Source: Thermosulfurimonas marina | GTDB lineage: Bacteria > Desulfobacterota > Thermodesulfobacteria > Thermodesulfobacteriales > Thermodesulfobacteriaceae | Reading direction: 5' to 3' | NCBI RefSeq assembly: GCF_012317585.1 | Contig: NZ_CP042909.1 | Span: forward strand, 1,240,001-1,304,000 | Length of the DNA stretch: 64,000 nucleotides | Shown: piece after piece, positions 47,161-53,955 of the stretch | Layout of the letters: each line of letters begins with the position of its first letter | How positions within the stretch are numbered: position 1 is the first letter of the stretch | Notes under the pieces: generated by a model | Databases searched by the model: none | Seen by the model: only the letters and a program-made list of their open reading frames with translations | Told to the model about the DNA's origin: nothing | Made by a program: the position numbers and the translations under genes

Positions 47161-48323
47161 TAAAGGTTTAGGGAGGCCAGCCGTGTGAGGGCCTCCTCCA
47201 GGCGTTCTTTTCCTACGGTAAGGGCGATGCGGAAATAGCCCTCCCCCGGGGACCCGAAGCCGTTTCCCGGGGTGACCACGATCCCGGCCTCTTCGATGAG
47301 CCGGGCACAGAACTCCGCGGAGGTATATCCTTCGGGGACCCGCACCCAGAGGTAGAAGGTGGCCTTGGGGGGATAGACCTCAAAGCCGAGCCTGCGCAGC
47401 CCTTCGAGCATTACCCGTCGGCGCTCGTCAAAGATGCGCCGGTGCTCGGCTACACAGTCCTGGGGGCCGCTCAAGGCGGCAATTCCCGCCTCCTGCACCG
47501 CCTGAAAGCAGCCGGAGTCCACGTTATTCTTTACCGTAAGGAGGCCCTTTACCAGTTCGGGATTCCCCACGGCAAAGCCGATCCGCCAGCCGGTCATGCA
47601 GTAGGTCTTGGAAAGGCTGTGAAACTCGATGGCCACCTCTTTGGCCCCGGGGACCTCGAGGATGCTCGGGGGAAGGTAGTCCTCGTAGTAGAGCTCGCTA
47701 TAGGCCGCATCATGGGCCACGATGAGGCCGTGCTCCCGGGCAAAGGACACCACCTCGGCCAGCCACTCGCGGGTGACCACCGCGGTGGTGGGGTTGTTGG
47801 GGTAGTTGAGCCAGAGGATCTTGGCCCGGGAAAGTACTTCTTCGGGAATGCGGGCGAGCTCCGGCCGAAAGTCGTTTTCGGCCAGAAGGGGAAGATAGTA
47901 GGTCTCCCCTCCGGCAAAGAGGGTCCCGATGTGGTAGACCGGATAGGCCGGAGTAGGGACCAGGACCACCTCTCCGGGATTCACGAAGGCCAGCGGGAAA
48001 TGGGCGATGGCCTCCTTGGAGCCGATGAGGGTCACCACCTCGGTGGCCGGGTTCAGTTTCACCCCGAAACGGCGTGCGAACCACTCCGCCGCGGCCTCCC
48101 GGAAGGCTGGAAGCCCCGCACTGGAGGGGTAACGGTGATTTTCGGGCTTTTCCAGGGCCCGCTTTCCGGCCTCCACGATATGGGAAGGGGTGGGGAGATC
48201 CGGGTCCCCCACCCCGAGGTCGATCACGTCCACCCCTCGGGCGCGGGCCTCGGCCTTCTTGCGGTCCAGCTCCACGAAAAGATAAGGGGGAAGGGCCTTG
48301 AGCCGCTCGGAGAACTCAAACAT
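47160..48323 (-). CDS. dapL: LL-diaminopimelate aminotransferase-type class I transaminase
   Basis: A 387-residue PLP enzyme. IDLGVGDPDLPTPSHIVEAG, SAGLPAFREAAAEWFARRFG, WLNYPNNPTTAVVTREWL, AHDAAYSELYYEDYLPPSIL and the PLP-Lys motif FHSLSKTYCMTGWRIGFAVG match the DapL group (direct conversion of tetrahydrodipicolinate to LL-DAP, for lysine and peptidoglycan). Other class I transaminases share parts of these motifs, so DapL is likely but not certain. It precedes folK. Confidence 0.85.
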   Translation of the reverse strand: MFEFSERLKALPPYLFVELDRKKAEARARGVDVIDLGVGDPDLPTPSHIVEAGKRALEKPENHRYPSSAGLPAFREAAAEWFARRFGVKLNPATEVVTLIGSKEAIAHFPLAFVNPGEVVLVPTPAYPVYHIGTLFAGGETYYLPLLAENDFRPELARIPEEVLSRAKILWLNYPNNPTTAVVTREWLAEVVSFAREHGLIVAHDAAYSELYYEDYLPPSILEVPGAKEVAIEFHSLSKTYCMTGWRIGFAVGNPELVKGLLTVKNNVDSGCFQAVQEAGIAALSGPQDCVAEHRRIFDERRRVMLEGLRRLGFEVYPPKATFYLWVRVPEGYTSAEFCARLIEEAGIVVTPGNGFGSPGEGYFRIALTVGKERLEEALTRLASLNL

Positions 48324-48345
48324 TCCGGACCTCCTTATCCCACGG

Positions 48346-49002
48346 TCAGGCCACGATAACCTGCAGGTCTTCGGCCTTCCGGCGGGCCCCTTCGGTGATC
48401 CTCTCGCCGATGACCACCGGCAGTACCGGACAATCCAGGAGGCGGTTCAAAACCTCGTCCCGTCGCGCCGCACGCTCCACATCCTCCACATCCACCGTAA
48501 GGGAAACCTCCGCCGCCAGACAGGCCTCCACCCGGGATTCCTTGAGTTTTCCCTTCACCAGAACATCCAGCCGCAGAACCTCCAGGCGCTCCTCTTCGGT
48601 GATCCGTCCCTCCTCAAAGGCCTCATCCACCAGTTCCGCCACCTCTTCAGCCGCAATCACCCGACAGCGAAGAAGGATCCTCCCGAAATAGGAGGGCACC
48701 TTCTCCCTCACTTTGCGTTCAAAATTATCTCCCTTAAGCCTCGCCACGTCCTTCTTTAACTGTTTCACGTCCCTCTTTAATTCCTCCATATCCCTTTCCA
48801 GGCGGGACAGGCGGAACTCTTGGGCCCCCATGCGTCTTTCCAGTTCAGGATACCGATGTCTTAGGAATTCCTCAAATTTGCGGGGAAGCTCCAGAAGATC
48901 CGCCGTAAGGAGCACGGAACGCAGCTCCTCCAGCCACTCCGGATGGGTCCGGAGGACCCGCAAAAGATCACTGAAAGTACGGATCTCCGGGCTACCGCTC
49001 AC
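48346..49002 (-). CDS. Coiled-coil protein with degenerate PD-(D/E)XK-nuclease-like domain
   Basis: A 218-residue protein: an N-terminal helical part (TFSDLLRVLRTHPEWLEELR), a coiled coil (RLERDMEELKRDVKQLKKDV), FERKVREKVPSYFG, and a C-terminal alpha/beta domain with LRLDVLVKG ... CLAAEVSLTVDVEDVERAARR. This layout is common in thermophile and cyanobacterial DUF3782-like proteins related to PD-(D/E)XK nucleases, but the expected E-x-K is E-V-S, so nuclease activity is doubtful. It overlaps ino1 by 11 bases. The function is unknown. Confidence 0.6.
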   Translation of the reverse strand: MSGSPEIRTFSDLLRVLRTHPEWLEELRSVLLTADLLELPRKFEEFLRHRYPELERRMGAQEFRLSRLERDMEELKRDVKQLKKDVARLKGDNFERKVREKVPSYFGRILLRCRVIAAEEVAELVDEAFEEGRITEEERLEVLRLDVLVKGKLKESRVEACLAAEVSLTVDVEDVERAARRDEVLNRLLDCPVLPVVIGERITEGARRKAEDLQVIVA

Positions 49003-50101
49003 GCTTGCCCTCGATGAACTCCAGGACCATTTGGCGGGCCTTCCAGTCCGGATACTGCTCCGGCGGGTGCTTCATGGTGTAGGCGGAGATGGAAAGAAGG
49101 GGCCCGCCGATTCCCCGATCCTTGGCCAGTTTGGCACAGCGGATGGCGTCCATGGCCGAGCCCGCGGAATTGGGAGAGTCCTCCACGCTGAGCTTGAGTT
49201 CGATATACATGGGCACCCCGCCGAAGAGTTCCCCCTCCAGGCGAATGTAGGCGATCTTGTTGTCCTTGAGCCAGGGCACATAGTCCGAGGGACCGATATG
49301 GATGTTCTCCTCCCCGAGGTCATAGGGGATGAGGCTTGAGACGGCCTCGGTCTTGGAGACCTTCTTGGTCTTAAGGCGCTCCCGGGCCAGCATGTTGAGA
49401 AAGTCCGTGTTCCCCCCGAAGTTGAGCTGATAGGTGCGCTTGATGGGCACCCCGCGGTCGATCATGAGCTGGGCCAGCGTGCGGTGGACAATGGTGGCCC
49501 CCACCTGGCTTTTGATGTCGTCGCCCACGGCGGGGATGCCCTCCTTGGCGAAGCGTTCCCCCCACTGGCGGTCCGAGACGATAAAGGTGGGCATAGCGTT
49601 CACGAAGGCCACCCCGGCCTTAAGACAGGCCTCGGCGTAAAAGCGGGCGGCCTCCTCCGAGCCTACGGGCACATAATTAATGAGCACATCAGCCCCGGTG
49701 TCTTTGAGCACGGCCACCACGTCCTCCAGTTCGTCCTCCTTCTGGTCGGAGAGCACGAAGGTGCGTCCCTCGGGATATTCCCTCATGTGGGAGGCGCAGC
49801 CGTCCAGGGTCTTTCCCCGGCGTACCGTGACCCCGGTCTTCGGGACATTCGGGTAAAAAACGGTGGTGCAGTTGGGAGGGGCGAAGATGGCTTCGGCCAC
49901 GTCCTTGCCGACCTTGCGGGCGTCCACGTCCCAGGCGGCCACCACCTCTACATCCCAGGGGTGATAACCGCCGATGTCCGGGAACATCACGCCCTTGACC
50001 GCCTCAAGCCCCTTTTCTTTGTAATAGTAGATTCCCTGAATGAGGGAGCTGGCACAGTTTCCGACGCCCACTACGGCAAGCCTGACCTTCTTTTCCGCCA
50101 T
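48992..50101 (-). CDS. ino1: myo-inositol-1-phosphate synthase
   Basis: A 369-residue NAD-dependent synthase converting glucose 6-phosphate to L-myo-inositol 1-phosphate. VRLAVVGVGNCASSLIQGI is the NAD site; FVNAMPTFIVSD, GDDIKSQVGATIVHRTLAQL, YQLNFGGNTDFLNML and KLSVEDSPNSAGSAMDAIR are family hallmarks. In hyperthermophiles this feeds di-myo-inositol phosphate, a heat-stress solute; inositol lipids are another possible fate. No DIP synthase is visible nearby. A TTGCCT-N17-TATAGT promoter lies upstream. Confidence 0.94.
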   Translation of the reverse strand: MAEKKVRLAVVGVGNCASSLIQGIYYYKEKGLEAVKGVMFPDIGGYHPWDVEVVAAWDVDARKVGKDVAEAIFAPPNCTTVFYPNVPKTGVTVRRGKTLDGCASHMREYPEGRTFVLSDQKEDELEDVVAVLKDTGADVLINYVPVGSEEAARFYAEACLKAGVAFVNAMPTFIVSDRQWGERFAKEGIPAVGDDIKSQVGATIVHRTLAQLMIDRGVPIKRTYQLNFGGNTDFLNMLARERLKTKKVSKTEAVSSLIPYDLGEENIHIGPSDYVPWLKDNKIAYIRLEGELFGGVPMYIELKLSVEDSPNSAGSAMDAIRCAKLAKDRGIGGPLLSISAYTMKHPPEQYPDWKARQMVLEFIEGKRER

Positions 50102-50190
50102 TTCCTCCCCTCCTTTCCCAGATTTTTTCCAAAAGCCGCGGGGAAAAAACGCTCAATAGAACGCCCTTCCCACGGACGCGGGCTACTTAG

Positions 50191-50219
50191 ACTATAAATT
50201 TCCTCCGGCAAAAAGGCAA
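50191..50219 (-). promoter_or_regulatory. Promoter of ino1
   Basis: Minus strand TTGCCT (50219-50214), 17-base spacer, TATAGT (50196-50191). The start is expected near 50184, leaving a leader of about 80 bases with GGAGGGGAGG before the ATG. Confidence 0.6.
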
Positions 50220-50285
50220 GAACTCGGGCTTCTCCAGTGGTCTATATACAGGGTTTCCCTAAAGGATTCTTTTTGGCAGAGTGTT

Positions 50286-50318
50286 GACAATTTTTGTCGA
50301 AGAAAGACAATTTTTGCC
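50286..50318 (+). promoter_or_regulatory. Two tandem near-identical palindromes, probable activator (PilR-like) sites
   Basis: GACAATTTTTGTC (50286-50298) is a perfect palindrome with a 3-base centre, repeated as GACAATTTTTGCC at 50306-50318. They are spaced 20 bases apart (two helical turns, same face of the DNA) and lie about 75-105 bases before the -24/-12 promoter, the normal position for sigma-54 enhancer sites. TGTC half-sites are typical of PilR. Confidence 0.65.
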
Positions 50319-50396
50319 ACAAAGGGAAGGGCCTTGGGCGGAGGTGTTCTCTATATTTACGTCTTTCTTTGGAGAGAGACTATCCCCTTTGTGGCA
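50315..50396. repeat. 12-bp inverted repeat flanking the pilin promoter region
   Basis: TGCCACAAAGGG (50315-50326) and CCCTTTGTGGCA (50385-50396) are perfect inverted copies 58 bases apart. The right arm overlaps the -24 element of the sigma-54 promoter and the left arm overlaps the second palindrome. It could form a looped structure or provide paired protein sites. Confidence 0.75.
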
Positions 50397-50407
50397 CGGC
50401 CTTTGCT
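50392..50407 (+). promoter_or_regulatory. Sigma-54 (RpoN) promoter of the pilin operon
   Basis: TGGCACG-GCCT-TTGCT matches the -24/-12 consensus TGGCACG-N4-TTGCW at every position, with correct GG-GC spacing. The start is expected near 50418, then GTTAGGAGGTGTAAGCC and ATG 50449. RpoN/PilR control of the major pilin is established in many Proteobacteria; the activator gene is not in this window. Confidence 0.92.
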
Positions 50408-50448
50408 TAAAATAAGGTGGCCAAAAATTCTGTTAGGAGGTGTAAGCC

Positions 50449-50886
50449 ATGGTTAGGAAGGTTAGGGAAAGGCAGGAAAGGGAGAAGGGTTTTACCCTGG
50501 TGGAGCTGATGATCGTCATCGCCATCATCGCCATCCTGGCGGCGGTGGCCCTCAGCCAGTACAGCTCCTACAAGAACAAGGCCAAGGCCAAAGATCTGGT
50601 AGGGATAGCCCGTTCATGTGTCATGGAGATCGTAACTGAGTGTCAAGCTGATCCTTCTTTTAATAATGCGACCAGTTTGGAAAGCTGCCAGGACGCCACT
50701 TATGCTAACGGAACCAAGTATCTACAATCGGGCACTATAAAGTTTACTAATAGTTTTTCCAGTTGTAGTTCTAATTTTGACGTGACGGTGGAAGGTCAGA
50801 TCGTAGGTGGACCTACTTATGAAGTTACTTGTACTTACGATGTAAATACAAATGATGTTTCTTGCGGGGCACCGCGTAAACAATAA
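50449..50886 (+). CDS. pilA: Type IV major pilin-like protein
   Basis: A 145-residue prepilin: basic leader of 14 residues ending in Gly, cleaved before FTLVELMIVIAIIAILAAVALSQY (Glu5 of the mature chain present). The C-terminal globular domain has six Cys (SCVMEIVTECQ, ESCQDA, SSCSSN, VTCTYD, SCGAP), suggesting disulfides. TAGGAGGTG ribosome site; expressed from a sigma-54 promoter. The 3' half is AT-richer than the surrounding genes, common for surface-exposed pilins. TAATG overlap with the next pilin. Confidence 0.93.
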   Translation: MVRKVRERQEREKGFTLVELMIVIAIIAILAAVALSQYSSYKNKAKAKDLVGIARSCVMEIVTECQADPSFNNATSLESCQDATYANGTKYLQSGTIKFTNSFSSCSSNFDVTVEGQIVGGPTYEVTCTYDVNTNDVSCGAPRKQ

Positions 50887-51299
50887 TGTCTAACCGGGCC
50901 TTTACTCTGGTAGAACTTTTGGTAGTAGTGGCCATCCTGGCTATCCTGGCCGGGGTGGCCCTTTCTCAGTATTCCGCCTACAAAAATCGGGCCCGGGCCA
51001 AGGATCTTATTTCCTTGGCCGGGGCCTGTATCCACGAGATTCTGGCCTATTGTACTACGGATGCGGATTTTTCCTCTCCGCAGGATCTGGAAAACTGCCG
51101 CTCGCGCAACGCCACCCGTTGGCTTGAAACTGTAAGTTTCAACGCCACTCCGCCCTTTTCCAGTTTCTCCTGTAACCAGACCTTTACGGTTACCGCCAGT
51201 GCCCGCCTCAAGGGGACCGGCTTGACTTACGCGGTCTCCTGCACCTATGATGTTCAGGAGAAGGCCATTTCCTGTACCGGAGCACAGAAGGTTCCATGA
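50886..51299 (+). CDS. Type IV pilin paralogue with Ala before the cleavage site
   Basis: A 137-residue prepilin with a 5-residue leader (MSNRA) before FTLVELLVVVAILAILAGVALSQYSAYKN. The -1 residue is Ala rather than the near-invariant Gly. The C-terminal domain parallels the major pilin (ISLAGACIHEILAYCTTDADF, DLENCRS, AVSCTYDVQEKAISC), so this is a tandem duplicate with GC-richer codons. It overlaps both neighbours (1 and 4 bases). Confidence 0.9.
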   Translation: MSNRAFTLVELLVVVAILAILAGVALSQYSAYKNRARAKDLISLAGACIHEILAYCTTDADFSSPQDLENCRSRNATRWLETVSFNATPPFSSFSCNQTFTVTASARLKGTGLTYAVSCTYDVQEKAISCTGAQKVP

Positions 51300-51757
51300 G
51301 ACGGGAGGCCTTTACCCTGGTGGAACTCATGATGGTGGTGGCCATTTTGGCCATCTTAGGGGCCGTCTCTTTTGTCGTCTATCGTCACTACTTCCGGGCG
51401 GCCTTCGAGGTGGACCCGGTCCAGGTCCTCCTTTCGGCCAAGCTGGCCGAAGAAGAATATTATGCCGACAACGGCCGCTATGCCTGCCAGATCGAGGACC
51501 TCTCGGGCTTTAACGACGGCAGTGCAGATAACAAATACTACCTGAACCAGGACAAAGATCCCCGCCGAAGGTTCTATGTTGAAGTGAGCGACTGTCCGGA
51601 TAACGGGACCACCGGCTACACCCTGCATGTGAAAAACGAAACCACCGATCCCCAGTGGCAGATCGAGTGGGAGCTTTCCTGCAACGCTACGGCCAGCCTC
51701 GGGGCCTGCAAGCCCGTCCAGACCAAAGGGACCAGCATTTTCCGCAGCCTCTTTTAA
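51296..51757 (+). CDS. Type IV pilin-like protein (third of tandem)
   Basis: A 153-residue prepilin: leader MRREA, then FTLVELMMVVAILAILGAVSFVVYRHY. Again Ala at -1. The C-terminal region has EEYYADNGRYACQIEDLSGF, typical of minor pilins or pseudopilins, and four Cys. ATG overlaps the second pilin's stop (ATGA). It may be a minor or tip pilin of the same fibre. Confidence 0.88.
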   Translation: MRREAFTLVELMMVVAILAILGAVSFVVYRHYFRAAFEVDPVQVLLSAKLAEEEYYADNGRYACQIEDLSGFNDGSADNKYYLNQDKDPRRRFYVEVSDCPDNGTTGYTLHVKNETTDPQWQIEWELSCNATASLGACKPVQTKGTSIFRSLF

Positions 51758-51807
51758 ACTCCCGGCCTAAAACCCTGGCGCACTCTTCCCTGACCTCTTT
51801 CCGCAAG

Positions 51808-51861
51808 GCTCCCTCCCTCACCGCCTTCGAACCATTTTCCGCAAGAGGGAGCGATCTTTTT
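51808..51861 (+). terminator. Long-loop inverted repeat with T tract after the pilins
   Basis: GCTCCCTC (51808-51815) and GAGGGAGC (51845-51852) form a perfect 8-bp stem with a 29-base loop, followed by GATC and TTTTT. The loop is long for an intrinsic terminator, but position and T run fit. TTTCCGCAAG occurs twice here (near 51799 and 51836). No gene is seen in 51758-51911. Confidence 0.5.
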
Positions 51862-51911
51862 AAAGCCTAAAACATTGAAATGGTCCAAAAGGTCACAACA
51901 TCATGAAATAA

Positions 51912-52138
51912 CTAACCTTCCTCCAAAAGAGTGGTGAACTCTTCTCTGGATAGTCCTGCGTCTTTAAGGATTCTGAGTAAGAGTCCTCTTTTGATGGTTT
52001 TGTGTCGGGGAATCGTAAGTGGTGGTTTGCCCGGTGCTTTAAGACGGACATGGCTTCCTTTTGTCTTGCTACATAGTAGCCGATCTTTTCCAATATCTTG
52101 ATGAGATCGTCTCCGGATATTACGGGAAGTTTGCTCAT
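51912..52138 (-). pseudogene. hicA: HicA-type mRNA interferase toxin, one base short of an intact frame
   Basis: ATG 52138 starts LPVISGDDLIKILEKIGYYVARQK, then the frame breaks at the AAAA run (plus 52059-52062). The adjacent frame continues GSHVRLKAPGKPPLTIPRHK, IKRGLLLRILKDAGLSREEF to a stop at 51912. One extra A gives a 75-residue HicA with the catalytic His in KGSHVRL. As read, the toxin is truncated before its active site. It overlaps hicB by 4 bases; antitoxin-first order. Confidence 0.85.
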
Positions 52139-52371
52139 CGAAGAGAAACGGACACCGTGGAAACCAGCACTTGCCGTGGTTCAGGAAGGGGCTCTCGGGA
52201 GTCCGCAAGATCTTCAAGGGTCAGAAGGATGGCTTCTTTTATGTTCTCCAGGGCCTCCCCTACGGTTTCCCCCTGGCTGTAACATCCAGGCAGTTCGGGA
52301 CAGGAGACCACATAACCGCCCGAGGGATCGGGCTCCAGGATCACCGTAAAGTTCAAGACCTTATCTTTCAT
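52135..52371 (-). CDS. hicB: HicB-type antitoxin
   Basis: A 78-residue protein with the HicB fold: FTVILEPDPSGGYVVSCPELPGCYSQGET and GEALENIKEAILLTLEDL. No C-terminal DNA-binding extension is present, so it resembles the short, RNase H-like-only class. GGGAGGGTAAGG precedes ATG. It pairs with HicA encoded immediately downstream. Confidence 0.92.
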   Translation of the reverse strand: MKDKVLNFTVILEPDPSGGYVVSCPELPGCYSQGETVGEALENIKEAILLTLEDLADSREPLPEPRQVLVSTVSVSLR

Positions 52372-52421
52372 ACCTTACCCTCCCTCACCCGTCCCGAATT
52401 CCCCGGGAATTTCCTCAACCC

Positions 52422-52498
52422 TGGCGCGCCCGGGAGGAGTCGAACCCCCAACCCTGGGATCCGAAGTCCCACGCTCTATCCAGTTGAGCTACGGGCGC
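52422..52498 (-). tRNA. tRNA-Arg (anticodon TCG)
   Basis: Minus strand: acceptor GCGCCCG/CGGGCGC, D-arm AGCTCAACTGGATAGAGC, anticodon arm GTGGGA-CTTCGGA-TCCCA with TCG, T-arm GGGGGTTCGACTCC, discriminator G and encoded CCA. It is located between hicB and the MBL hydrolase gene, 11 bases after the latter's stop. Confidence 0.95.
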
Positions 52499-52509
52499 GC
52501 TTTTAAAGT

Positions 52510-53295
52510 TTAATCTTCTTCCCGGGGAAGGGAAAGGCGGTCCCAGTCATCGGGAATGGTCTCGATGCGGGCCAGCTGCGGTTCGTGGAGGGGAAGAATA
52601 AGGTCGGCCATCTTCTTTATCCGCAGGGTCTGTTCGTAGGCCAGATAGGCGTCGGTGTGCACCCCGGGAGGGATGACCTCCCAGCCCAGGGCGCGCACCC
52701 GCCGTGGGGGCCAGTAATTCTCAAACAGGGTGCAGACTCCGGCAATGGCCGCCCGGCCCCGTTCGGTCTCTACCAGAACCGTCATGCCCCCCTTGGTGTG
52801 CCCCGGGGTGTGGATCATCCAGATTCCGGGAAGGATCTCCCGGTCCTCGGTGAGTTTCACGAACTGGCCTGCCTGGTCCAACTCCTCCACGAAGTCCGGG
52901 GCGTAGCGGAAATCAAGGGGGTGACCCCCATAGAGGGCTTCGAATTCCAGTTCGTGGGCGTAAAAGACCGCATTTTCGCATTTGAAATCGTTTTCACAGT
53001 GGTCGTTATGGAGATGGGTATGGAGAACAATATCGATATCTTTGGGGCTGAGGCCATAACGGGAAAGGGCCTCCTCAAAGCGATAAATCTTGGCCCCCAG
53101 GGCCTCTTCCCGGGCCTCGGTGATCACCGGCCCCAGGTAGCCGGTGTCCACTAAGACGGTCTTTTCCCCGCCCTCAATGAGCCAGCCGAAGACCGGCACA
53201 TGGATCTCTTCTCCGTAACCGTATTGATAGGTCATGGTCCCCTTGTCAAAGATCTTGCTCCCCAGGACCAGGGGATGAATCCGATACCTGGCCAT
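52510..53295 (-). CDS. MBL-fold metallo-hydrolase (AHL-lactonase-like)
   Basis: A 261-residue metallo-beta-lactamase-fold enzyme: VLVDTGYLG, the zinc motif IDIVLHTHLHNDHCEND (HxHxDH), IHTPGHTKGGMTVLVETERG and IAGVCTLFENYWPP. The domain architecture is near N-acyl-homoserine-lactonase-like proteins, but substrate choice in this fold cannot be read from these motifs. Monocistronic, with a TTGACG-N17-CATTAT promoter. Confidence 0.85.
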   Translation of the reverse strand: MARYRIHPLVLGSKIFDKGTMTYQYGYGEEIHVPVFGWLIEGGEKTVLVDTGYLGPVITEAREEALGAKIYRFEEALSRYGLSPKDIDIVLHTHLHNDHCENDFKCENAVFYAHELEFEALYGGHPLDFRYAPDFVEELDQAGQFVKLTEDREILPGIWMIHTPGHTKGGMTVLVETERGRAAIAGVCTLFENYWPPRRVRALGWEVIPPGVHTDAYLAYEQTLRIKKMADLILPLHEPQLARIETIPDDWDRLSLPREED

Positions 53296-53325
53296 GGCCC
53301 CACCTCCTTGCTTTCTCTTTCTCCA

Positions 53326-53354
53326 ATAATGGGTTTTCCGGGGGGCTTCGTCAA
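53326..53354 (-). promoter_or_regulatory. Promoter of the MBL hydrolase gene
   Basis: Minus strand TTGACG (53354-53349), 17-base spacer, CATTAT (53331-53326), followed by GGAGGTGGGG and the ATG at 53295. Confidence 0.55.
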
Positions 53355-53510
53355 GGATATTTGAGGTCGAAAAAGAAACATTTTGAAAGAAAATTAAAGA
53401 TCGTGAAGTAATGCGCGAAAGCCCACCAAGAAAATAGATCTCCTGCGGAGGTTCCTAAAAGTGGCCCTTTGGGCTCCTTTTTGGGAGGAGGGAAGCCTCT
53501 GGTAAGCTTC

Positions 53511-53539
53511 TTGACTTTTTAGCCATTTGGCTATATAAG
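53511..53539 (+). promoter_or_regulatory. ars operon promoter with palindromic operator in the spacer
   Basis: TTGACT (53511-53516), 17-base spacer, TATAAG (53534-53539). The spacer contains the palindrome AGCCA-TT-TGGCT (53521-53532), a good ArsR-dimer operator that would block RNA polymerase when occupied. Leader of about 23 bases with AAGGAGG before GTG 53569. The remaining 53355-53510 stretch shows no gene. Confidence 0.72.
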
Positions 53540-53568
53540 TTAGAAAACCAAAACCCGAAAAGGAGGCG

Positions 53569-53955
53569 GTGGTGAAGCGGCTTGCCCGACGCCTGAAGGC
53601 CCTCGCCGACGGGACCCGCTTGAGGATCCTGGGGCTCCTTTCCGTGCGGCCCTGCTGTGTGTGTGAGCTGGCGGCCATCCTTGAGGTCTCCCAGCCCACG
53701 GTGACCCGACACCTTCAAAAACTGGCGGATGCCGGCTTCGTGCGGGCGGAAAGGCGGGGTTTTTTCCAGATCTATAGCCTCCACCCGGAGGACGAGGAGG
53801 CTGCGGCCTTTCTTTCTCTGGTTCTCGGGAGGCTTTCGGCTTCTCCGGAGATGGAGGACCTCCGGGAAAGGCTACGGCGGCTTGAGGTGGGCCCGCCCTT
53901 TTTGAGGGAGGCGGGCTGTGGATGCCCGGAGGAGGTGGAGCATGAAGGGGCTTAA
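53569..53955 (+). CDS. arsR: Arsenic-responsive ArsR repressor
   Basis: A 128-residue winged-helix repressor: [31 protein letters not shown] holds the thiolate pair CVC in the ELCVCDL-like position that binds As(III) in Ars[26 protein letters not shown] is the DNA-reading part. Extra Cys near the end (EAGCGCPEE) may add ligands. Start GTG 53569 (GTG 53572 adjacent). First gene of the island; overlaps the permease gene by 14 bases. Confidence 0.92.
   Translation: MVKRLARRLKALADGTRLRILGLLSVRPCCVCELAAILEVSQPTVTRHLQKLADAGFVRAERRGFFQIYSLHPEDEEAAAFLSLVLGRLSASPEMEDLRERLRRLEVGPPFLREAGCGCPEEVEHEGA

Noticed and set aside
53462-53485. GGCCC-TTT-GGGCT hairpin followed by TTTTT on the plus strand
   Set aside because: It looks like a terminator, but no plus-strand gene ends upstream of it; it may be a relic, so it is not annotated.
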